A stretch of 8,319 bases of DNA from Candidatus Bathyarchaeota archaeon (lineage in GTDB: Archaea > Thermoproteota > Bathyarchaeia > TCS64): positions 1 through 8,319 of the forward strand of contig DUKA01000065.1 of the NCBI GenBank assembly GCA_013329615.1, written 5' to 3'. The translations under genes and the position numbers were made by a program. The notes under the pieces were generated by a model, which saw nothing but the letters and a program-made list of their open reading frames with translations, ran no database searches and had not been told where the DNA came from. Below, in pieces: positions 1 to 4,184 of the stretch (the first letter of the stretch is position 1; each line of letters starts with the position of its first letter).

Positions 1-1
1 G

Positions 2-175
2 GATGACATCATGCGCGGCGTCGTCTGCCTGCAGGAGGGGGTGTGGCCCGAACTCGACGCGGCGGGGGTCGACAGGGTCGGCGCCGTGAATGTCCTGACA
101 TCGAGTGAGCCGACGCGCCCAAGCATGGCGTCCCGCACACACTCGGTCACCGTGCAGGTCGCCCGCGCCGAGTAG
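2..175 (+). CDS. Molybdopterin (bis-MGD) oxidoreductase, C-terminal end (partial)
   Basis: The reading frame enters from the left edge and ends at TAG 173-175, giving 57 residues. It looks like the end of the molybdopterin-dinucleotide-binding domain of the DMSO reductase superfamily. Visible hallmarks are a G-V-V-C-L-x-E-G-V-W segment followed by A-V-N-V-L-T-S-S-E-P-T and a final S-R-T-H-S-V-T-V-Q-V strand, the usual order just before the end of these enzymes. Such proteins carry a Mo or W bis-pterin cofactor and transfer oxygen atoms or electrons in anaerobic respiration or formate-type chemistry. The substrate cannot be told from the C-terminus. The TAG lies where the family normally ends, so I take it as a true stop. 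A TATA-like box for the next gene overlaps the few bases after it. Confidence 0.75.
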   Translation, partial: DDIMRGVVCLQEGVWPELDAAGVDRVGAVNVLTSSEPTRPSMASRTHSVTVQVARAE

Positions 176-179
176 CCAG

Positions 180-187
180 TTTATATG
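180..187 (+). promoter_or_regulatory. TATA-like box for the M20 peptidase gene
   Basis: TTTATATG sits about 50 bases upstream of the ATG at 234. Archaeal initiation about 25 bases downstream would give a leader of roughly 25 bases containing the ribosome-binding site at 222-227. This suggests the peptidase gene is transcribed separately from the molybdoenzyme before it. Confidence 0.5.
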
Positions 188-221
188 GGAAATTTGCCAC
201 TTTTCCCTGAACGGAGCCTGC

Positions 222-227
222 GAGGTG
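222..227 (+). promoter_or_regulatory. Ribosome-binding site that decides the M20 start
   Basis: GAGGTG lies six bases before ATG 234. It supports that start over an in-frame ATG-less extension opening at 105, whose extra 43 residues overlap the preceding gene and do not resemble M20 proteins. Confidence 0.7.
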
Positions 228-233
228 CTTTAT

Positions 234-1481
234 ATGTCAGACATCGAAAGAAGGGTTCTCGAAAAAATAGACGAAGCAGCCATCGTGAAGACGGCTAGTG
301 AACTGATTGAGATCCCGAGTATAACGGGGGACGAGTCGAAGGCGCAGAGACGCATAGCCAAGATCATGGAGGGCATCGGCATGGAGGCCGACGTCTGGGA
401 GATAGATATACCCGAGGTCAGGAAGCACCCCGACTTCAGCATGGGAGTCGATAGAAAGGAGGGCCTCGGCGTCGTAGGTGCCCTGCGCGCCGGGAAGGGC
501 AAAAGCCTCATCCTCAACGGCCACATAGACGTCGTCTCACCGGGAGACGAAAAGAACTGGAGCGTCCCACCGTGGAAGGGCACAGTCAAGGACGGCATGC
601 TATACGGGCGCGGCTCCGTCGACATGAAGGGCGGCCTGAGCTGCGCCATAAACGCCGTCAAGGCGGTCATTGACTCCGGCGTCCCCTTCAAGGGCAACGT
701 CTTCATAGAGAGTGTCGTCGGCGAGGAGGACGGAGGCATAGGTGCCCTCGCGACGGCGCTGAGGGGATACAAGGCGGACGGCGCGATCGTCGTCGAGCCC
801 ACCGAACTAAAGGTCGCCCCCACGCAGGCGGGCAGCCACGTCTTCAAGATAACCGTCAAGGGCCACTCGGCACACGCATGCGTCAGGGAGGAGGGCGTCA
901 GCGCCCTCGAGAAGTTCATGCCCATCTACAACGCCCTCATGAGCCTCGAAAAGACACGAAACGCCGCCGTAAACGACCCACTTTACTCCCGGTACAGGCT
1001 ACCCATCCCACTCAACCTCGGTGTAGTAAAGTGCGGCAACTGGCCCTCCTCGGTCCCCGAGGAACTGGTCCTCGAGGGCAGGTACGGGATAGGCGTCGAC
1101 GAGGACGTGTCATCGGCTCACCGCGCCTTCGAGAAGGCGGTGGCGGACGCGGTCGCCTCAGACGCGTGGCTCAGAGGGCATCCACCGATTGTCGAGTGGC
1201 GTGGCGGCCAGTTCACGCCAGTTAGGACGCCGACTGACCACCCCATAGTGAAGATGGTCGCAGACGCCTACGAGGATACGACGGGCTCCCCCGCCGTCTA
1301 TGAGGGCATGACCTATGGCTCGGACATGCGCCACATAGTGAGGGTGGGCAAGACCCCCAGCGTCCTATTCGGCCCCGGAGACGTCCGACTCTGCCACCGA
1401 CCAGACGAACACCTGCCGATAAGCGAACTCGTCACAGCGACGAAGACACTCGCACGCGCCATACTCCGCTTCTGCAAGTAA
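234..1481 (+). CDS. M20 family metallopeptidase (ArgE/DapE-like deacylase)
   Basis: The product is a 415-residue cytoplasmic zinc hydrolase of the M20 family, which removes acyl or peptide groups in amino-acid metabolism (acetylornithine deacetylase, succinyl-diaminopimelate desuccinylase, dipeptidases). The metal-site pattern is complete: H97 and D99 in NGHIDVV, D130 in GRGSVDMKGG, catalytic E164 and metal ligand E165 in VGEEDGG, E188 in VVEPTE, and H388 in LCHRPDEHLP. The lid/dimerisation domain is roughly residues 200-315 and begins with the G-H-S-A-H-A segment. Length matches the family (about 380-430). No signal peptide is visible. The exact substrate cannot be chosen from sequence because argE, dapE and related paralogs share these motifs, and no lysine or arginine pathway genes are adjacent. 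Start chosen from the ribosome-binding site at 222-227. Stop is TAA. Confidence 0.9.
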   Translation: MSDIERRVLEKIDEAAIVKTASELIEIPSITGDESKAQRRIAKIMEGIGMEADVWEIDIPEVRKHPDFSMGVDRKEGLGVVGALRAGKGKSLILNGHIDVVSPGDEKNWSVPPWKGTVKDGMLYGRGSVDMKGGLSCAINAVKAVIDSGVPFKGNVFIESVVGEEDGGIGALATALRGYKADGAIVVEPTELKVAPTQAGSHVFKITVKGHSAHACVREEGVSALEKFMPIYNALMSLEKTRNAAVNDPLYSRYRLPIPLNLGVVKCGNWPSSVPEELVLEGRYGIGVDEDVSSAHRAFEKAVADAVASDAWLRGHPPIVEWRGGQFTPVRTPTDHPIVKMVADAYEDTTGSPAVYEGMTYGSDMRHIVRVGKTPSVLFGPGDVRLCHRPDEHLPISELVTATKTLARAILRFCK

Positions 1482-1509
1482 ACTAGTATTAATTCGGGGA
1501 AAAAGGCAC

Positions 1510-1517
1510 GTTTTTAT
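1510..1517 (+). promoter_or_regulatory. TATA-like box / T-tract before flavodoxin frame
   Basis: A GTTTTTAT stretch lies in the 60-base gap between the peptidase stop (1481) and the ATG at 1542. Initiation about 25 bases downstream would fall within a few bases of that ATG, giving a near-leaderless message; no good ribosome-binding site is seen, which agrees. The same T-run could also act as the terminator of the peptidase gene. Confidence 0.4.
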
Positions 1518-1541
1518 CACCGATCCACGGGACTCAGAGCC

Positions 1542-2006
1542 ATGAAGACACTGATTGTGTACTACACACGCTCTGGCACGACGAAGAAGGTCGCCGATGA
1601 GCTGAAGGATCTCCTCTCGGCGGACATCGAAGAGATCACTGAACCCAGTGGCAGGAGTGGACCGCTCGGCTGGCTGCGCTCGGGGAAGGAGTCGTCCGAC
1701 GGCACCATCCCGAAGATTAATGCGCCCACCAAGGACCCCTCCGCGTACGACGTGGTCGTCGTGGGGACACCCGTCTAGGCTTCAACCCTCTCCAGCCCCG
1801 TCAGGGCCTACCTCACACAGGCGAAGGGCAAGGCACACAAGGTCGCCTACTTCTGTACATGCGGCGGAACTGACGCGAAGAAGACGATCACCGACATGTC
1901 GGTGCTCATCCCGGGGCCCGTCGCCTCGCTCGAGGTCAACGCAAAGGAAATGTCCACAGGCGAATACAAGGAGAAGACAAAGAAATTCTCCGATCAGCTA
2001 AAATGA
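1542..2006 (+). pseudogene. Flavodoxin-like protein with in-frame amber codon
   Basis: Read through one TAG at 1776-1778, this frame encodes 154 positions of a flavodoxin-fold FMN electron carrier. The N-terminus M-K-T-L-I-V-Y-Y-T-R-S-G-T-T-K-K-V-A holds strand 1 and the phosphate-binding loop (T9 to T14). Y-D-V-V-V-V-G-T-P-V follows at 69-78. After the TAG (codon 79) the same frame continues with A-S-T-L-S-S-P-V-R-A-Y-L, then K-V-A-Y-F-C-T-C-G-G-T and a normal C-terminal helix ending at TGA 2004-2006. The family usually has G-T-P-V-W-A here, so TAG replaces TGG by one transition. The rest of the frame shows no frameshift or further stop, so decay is recent or absent. Alternatives are a pyrrolysine codon, read-through, or a sequencing error. 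If it stops, the 78-residue product lacks half the fold and is probably inactive. I label it pseudogene only because the stop is literal. Confidence 0.75.
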
Positions 2007-2007
2007 A

Positions 2008-2268
2008 TCAAACCTTGAAAGACGAAGCATTAATTTTTGACAGCGACCTTCTCGCCAAGGTCAACACGAATAAAGGCAAGAAGATGGCGGCGATCATCTC
2101 CGCGAAATTAAGCGGGGTATACATTTCATAATCGTCATCGGTGATAGGGGGTGCTGGCCCATCCGATCCCTTTTCTATTTGGTAAGAAGAAGCAGATACA
2201 AGATATGCTCCAAACAGTGAAAGAAGAAGCAAGACGTAGAGAGGCGTAGTCTTCGTTAACCGGTACAT
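2008..2268 (-). CDS. Small two-helix membrane protein, unknown function
   Basis: The product has 86 residues and I do not recognise the family. A first hydrophobic segment spans about residues 10-27 (leucine-rich) and a second about 55-71. Between them lies an acidic, proline-rich loop with D-D-D at 44-46. Basic residues before helix 1 (R3, K6) and after helix 2 (R73, R74, K78) predict both ends in the cytoplasm and the loop outside. I start at ATG 2268 rather than the in-frame TTG at 2277 because a TATA-like box at 2295-2306 would start transcription close to 2275. Its stop is separated by one base from the end of the converging flavodoxin frame. Codon use is more AT-rich than in the large genes nearby, which could mean later acquisition or weak expression. 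Confidence 0.55.
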   Translation of the reverse strand: MYRLTKTTPLYVLLLLSLFGAYLVSASSYQIEKGSDGPAPPITDDDYEMYTPLNFAEMIAAIFLPLFVLTLARRSLSKINASSFKV

Positions 2269-2294
2269 ATCTATCAATTTTGTCTCACAGATGA

Positions 2295-2306
2295 GAAATA
2301 TAAAAC
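2295..2306 (-). promoter_or_regulatory. TATA-like box for the small membrane protein
   Basis: On the minus strand the sequence reads GTTTTATATTTC, centred about 32 bases upstream of ATG 2268. Its position predicts a very short leader and supports the reality of this small gene. Confidence 0.45.
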
Positions 2307-2365
2307 TAGAGATTAGAACATTGGACCATCGTTTAAAAAACGGTCATACGCGCGCAGTAAAAAAA

Positions 2366-2376
2366 ACACTGATCGA
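2366..2376 (+). repeat. Short direct repeat ACACTGATCGA, copy 1
   Basis: An 11-base exact repeat whose second copy begins 92 bases later (2458). The sequence around the two copies does not clearly align, so this may be chance or the remains of a decayed duplication. Confidence 0.35.
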
Positions 2377-2457
2377 CACGTAGAAGGGGGGGAGGAGGGT
2401 CCCCGAATAAACCAAAAAATAACTTCATTATCCAAAATACCCCAGAAAAAAGCGTCG

Positions 2458-2468
2458 ACACTGATCGA
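2458..2468 (+). repeat. Short direct repeat ACACTGATCGA, copy 2
   Basis: Second exact copy of the 11-base motif found at 2366-2376, inside the A-tract-rich stretch. Confidence 0.35.
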
Positions 2469-2708
2469 AACTGTGTAAAAAGGTACATAAATCGACGTTA
2501 AAATGCACGAAAAGACAACCAAAACGATGCATTTGCACCTTAGGAACAAGGCGAAGTCTATCAAAATGTCGAAAAGGTACATGATATGAGCAGAAAAAAG
2601 GGGGGTATAATGAATCCTCACTTTCCACGCGCCTTCACCGAAAAGAAACCCAAAAACGACGCCGATGACACGCCGATCTAAGCAAAAAGAGTACATATTC
2701 CATACAGT

Positions 2709-2719
2709 GCCCGAAAAAT
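2709..2719 (-). terminator. Possible T-tract terminator after minus-strand flavodoxin
   Basis: On the minus strand a run of five T (opposite A at 2713-2717) follows the flavodoxin stop by about 14 bases. Archaeal transcription commonly ends at such T-tracts without a hairpin. Further T-rich runs continue downstream. Confidence 0.35.
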
Positions 2720-2730
2720 CCAAACCAACT

Positions 2731-3195
2731 TTACAGGCTCTGCTTTAGATGCTGTGCAAACTCCTCCGCGTACTTGAGGTCCTCGGCGTTAGGTCTGCCC
2801 TTATTCATTCCCCCGAAGAATTTAAGAAAACTATTCGTGTTAAAACCCAAACACCCGAACTCATCAACAATCACGTAGCCCTTAGACTGTAGCTTCGCCC
2901 TGAGCGTCGAGTGGTCTTCGGCGACTTTCTCTTTTCCCGTGACTCCGGCGGTCGAGAAAATGAATGACTTCTTGTCCTTGACTTGGGGCAGTTTATCGGC
3001 GAAGTCGAGAAGGACTCGGTAGTGCTTTCCGCTATCTATACCCGAGCCGAAGCCGATCAGGTCGTACCCATGAAGCTCCTCGGGGTTCGTCTGCTGGGGC
3101 GTCTCAATTTTTGCATCAAGGACCTTCGCGAATACGTTGGCGATCTTCTCGGTGTTATGATGATGATACGAGAACAGAACCAGCAGAGCCTTCAT
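2731..3195 (-). CDS. Flavodoxin family protein
   Basis: An intact 154-residue flavodoxin-fold protein, expected to bind FMN and carry electrons in the cytoplasm. Strand 1 and the phosphate loop are visible at residues 1-19 (M-K-A-L-L-V-L-F-S-Y-H-H-H-N-T-E-K-I-A); the Y-H-H-H-N-T loop is typical of an archaeal/bacterial subgroup rather than classical flavodoxin. Y-D-L-I-G-F-G-S-G-I-D-S-G-K-H-Y follows at about 44-59 as the second FMN loop, and F-I-F-S-T-A-G at about 78-84 as the third strand. A Gly/Asn/Lys-rich segment (F-G-G-M-N-K-G-R-P) sits near 126-134. It belongs to a different subgroup from the interrupted flavodoxin at 1542 and could partly replace it. The start is ATG 3195, with a TATA-like box at 3241-3250 and a palindrome overlapping the predicted start point. 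Stop is TAA. It does not share an operon with any neighbour. Confidence 0.88.
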   Translation of the reverse strand: MKALLVLFSYHHHNTEKIANVFAKVLDAKIETPQQTNPEELHGYDLIGFGSGIDSGKHYRVLLDFADKLPQVKDKKSFIFSTAGVTGKEKVAEDHSTLRAKLQSKGYVIVDEFGCLGFNTNSFLKFFGGMNKGRPNAEDLKYAEEFAQHLKQSL

Positions 3196-3217
3196 CGGTA
3201 AGACATCAGCTCACCGA

Positions 3218-3232
3218 CTAATCAACGATTAG
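3218..3232. promoter_or_regulatory. Palindrome in flavodoxin promoter, candidate operator
   Basis: CTAATC-aac-GATTAG is a perfect 6-base inverted repeat with a 3-base spacer. It lies between the minus-strand TATA-like box (3241-3250) and the flavodoxin ATG (3195), over the predicted transcription start. A protein bound here would block initiation. The regulator is unknown and no regulator gene is in the window. Confidence 0.35.
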
Positions 3233-3240
3233 ATTGAGAA

Positions 3241-3250
3241 AATATTTTTC
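3241..3250 (-). promoter_or_regulatory. TATA-like box for minus-strand flavodoxin
   Basis: On the minus strand the sequence reads GAAAAATATT, about 46 bases upstream of ATG 3195. Initiation about 25 bases downstream gives a leader of some 20-25 bases. The box lies within the copy of the hdrA downstream T-rich region (repeat 3238-3316), so a former terminator appears to double as a promoter. Confidence 0.45.
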
Positions 3251-3276
3251 AATTATGAGCAGTGGCAGGTGGGAAG

Positions 3277-3316
3277 TTATGAGAGCTCCTCGTGGGGCTT
3301 CTTCCCCCGTGCCCTC
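3277..3316 (-). pseudogene. Decayed remnant of an hdrA 3' end
   Basis: Read on the minus strand, the last codons give R-A-R-G-K-K-P-H-E-E-L-S followed by TAA. The true HdrA ends G-A-R-A-K-L-R-E-E-L-S and TAA. The nucleotide match continues past the stop into the T-rich downstream region, which argues against chance. One extra base relative to the intact copy shifts the frame a few codons before the end, so this piece is not functional. No further hdrA sequence is seen upstream of it. It may be the scar of a duplication followed by deletion, or of an insertion that duplicated the hdrA end. Confidence 0.55.
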
Positions 3317-3320
3317 AACC

Positions 3321-3329
3321 TATAATATA
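3321..3329 (+). promoter_or_regulatory. TATA-like box for the four-helix membrane protein
   Basis: TATAATATA lies about 30 bases before the paired GTG codons at 3355 and 3358. Initiation at the usual archaeal distance would fall at about 3350, predicting an almost leaderless message. This supports the GTG start and not the upstream in-frame GTG at 3292, which would precede the promoter. Confidence 0.55.
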
Positions 3330-3354
3330 CACGGAGTCAGAGAATCCCATAACA

Positions 3355-4086
3355 GTGGTGAGGTACTTGGCTGAGAACCCACTCCGAAGAACGATCAACA
3401 TCTGGATCTGCATCACCGTCGCCGCGGTCATCATGATCTTCGCTCCCGGCTGGCTCGGAATAGACGGCTATGACGGCGGCTTCGCCATCTCCTTTGTCAG
3501 CTTCTTCGGCGTCCTCATAGGGCTGATCGTCGTGCTCGTCTACAGGGGACTCGCGTCCAGACTCGACACGATACTCAGGGGCGAAGGCGTCCTCGCCAAG
3601 TGGAGCTACACGCCCGAGCTGTGGGAGAAGTACACGGAGAAGGAGTTCGGATTGCAGAAGGCGGAGGCGATGCCCAAGTTCTACATGGTCGCAGTCATAG
3701 CCATCATCGTGGGCGTAGCATTCTACATCTTCGACCCGGAGGGAGGCCTCTTCGTCCTTGGAGCAATGATCGTCCTAATTGTCATCATTAGATTCACTGC
3801 TTGGGTCTCGACACGGTACATGCACGACCAGAACATCAGGGGCGTCCCCGAGGTGATCATCGCAAGAAACGGCGTCTACCTCAACAGGAGACTCTACTAC
3901 TGGGACTACCTTGGAACAAGCCTCGAAAAGGTCGCATCCAAGGACGAGAAGGGGATGACGATGCTCCACTTCGTCACGTGGGCACCCACGATGACCCTCG
4001 GACAGATATGGGATATCCGCGTACCAGTCCCACCCGGCGAAGAGGCGAAGGCAGAGGAAATAGTCTCACAGTTAAAACGAAAGTGA
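3355..4086 (+). CDS. Four-helix membrane protein with C-terminal soluble domain
   Basis: The product has 243 residues from GTG 3355 (242 from GTG 3358) and no assigned function. Hydrophobic helices are visible at about residues 15-31, 43-63, 108-125 and 130-149. A soluble loop of about 45 residues lies between helices 2 and 3, with L-R-G-E-G-V-L-A-K-W-S-Y-T-P-E-L-W-E-K-Y near 74-93. The C-terminal 90 residues read as a small beta-rich domain: V-I-I-A-R-N-G-V-Y-L-N-R-R near 167-179 and I-R-V-P-V-P-P-G-E-E near 221-230, ending in a helix. This order resembles YcxB-like or bacterial-PH-like membrane proteins found in archaea and Firmicutes, but that is from memory and tentative. The start is chosen from the TATA-like box at 3321-3329; an upstream GTG at 3292 lies inside the hdrA-tail repeat and is rejected. 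The gene converges on hdrA with a 59-base gap. Confidence 0.75.
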   Translation: MVRYLAENPLRRTINIWICITVAAVIMIFAPGWLGIDGYDGGFAISFVSFFGVLIGLIVVLVYRGLASRLDTILRGEGVLAKWSYTPELWEKYTEKEFGLQKAEAMPKFYMVAVIAIIVGVAFYIFDPEGGLFVLGAMIVLIVIIRFTAWVSTRYMHDQNIRGVPEVIIARNGVYLNRRLYYWDYLGTSLEKVASKDEKGMTMLHFVTWAPTMTLGQIWDIRVPVPPGEEAKAEEIVSQLKRK

Positions 4087-4104
4087 CCCGGAGAATATCG
4101 TGTA

Positions 4105-4118
4105 GAAAAAAATTTTCG
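4105..4118 (-). terminator. T-tract terminator of the hdrA operon
   Basis: On the minus strand the sequence reads GAAAATTTTTTTC about 30 bases after the hdrA stop. A run of seven T without a strong hairpin is a typical archaeal terminator. The complementary short T-run may help end the converging membrane-protein transcript. Confidence 0.5.
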
Positions 4119-4184
4119 TTATGAGTAGTAGCACGGCATAAGGAGTTAGGAGAGCTCCTCGCGGAGCTTCGCCCTCGCGCCCTC
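4105..4184. repeat. Imperfect direct repeat, copy A (intact hdrA end)
   Basis: This is the partner of 3238-3316, offset by 869 bases at the conserved core. It covers the last dozen codons of intact hdrA, its TAA and the T-rich downstream region. The two copies bracket the membrane-protein gene. Confidence 0.65.

Larger units (their letters stand above)
2280..2730. other. AT-rich, A-tract-rich stretch with no convincing gene
   Basis: About 450 bases separate the small membrane protein gene from the minus-strand flavodoxin. The plus strand is full of runs of four to eight A, with two G-runs (near 2385 and 2598), whereas flanking genes are GC-rich. A minus-strand frame is open at 2313-2723 (136 codons from TTG), but its product is dominated by Phe from TTT triplets opposite the A-runs. 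It lacks a ribosome-binding site, uses codons unlike the neighbours and resembles nothing I know. I treat it as probably non-coding or a badly decayed gene. Short repeats occur: GTACAT at 2263, 2483, 2577 and 2691, and ACACTGATCGA at 2366 and 2458. No tRNA or clear stable hairpin was recognised. Confidence 0.5.
3238..3316. repeat. Imperfect direct repeat, copy B (hdrA tail copy)
   Basis: This 79-base stretch aligns in the same orientation with 4105-4184. The best block is GAGAGCTCCTCG (3281-3292), identical to 4150-4161, followed by GCTTC and GCCCTCA blocks. Before it lie a shared TTATGAG (3253-3259 versus 4119-4125) and a shared A-run/T-run. Small indels and scattered substitutions separate the copies. 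Similarity stops at about 3316, directly before the TATA-like box of the membrane-protein gene. Confidence 0.65.

Noticed and set aside
173..175. TAG at the end of the molybdoenzyme as a second recoded codon
   Set aside because: It falls where the family ends, and read-through would run into the promoter and start of the peptidase gene with no recognisable protein sequence.
105..233. 43-residue N-terminal extension of the M20 peptidase
   Set aside because: It overlaps the molybdoenzyme gene and the TATA-like box, and ATG 234 has a well-placed GAGGTG.
1648..2001. Alternative plus-strand frame covering the second half of the interrupted flavodoxin
   Set aside because: It is out of frame with the flavodoxin; the Arg/Ser/Pro-rich product is a shadow, while the true frame continues after the TAG.
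2313..2723. Minus-strand frame of 136 codons, hydrophobic and Phe-rich
   Set aside because: Its Phe content comes from TTT opposite A-runs, the start is TTG with no ribosome-binding site, and no family is recognisable. It is kept only as a note within the A-rich stretch.
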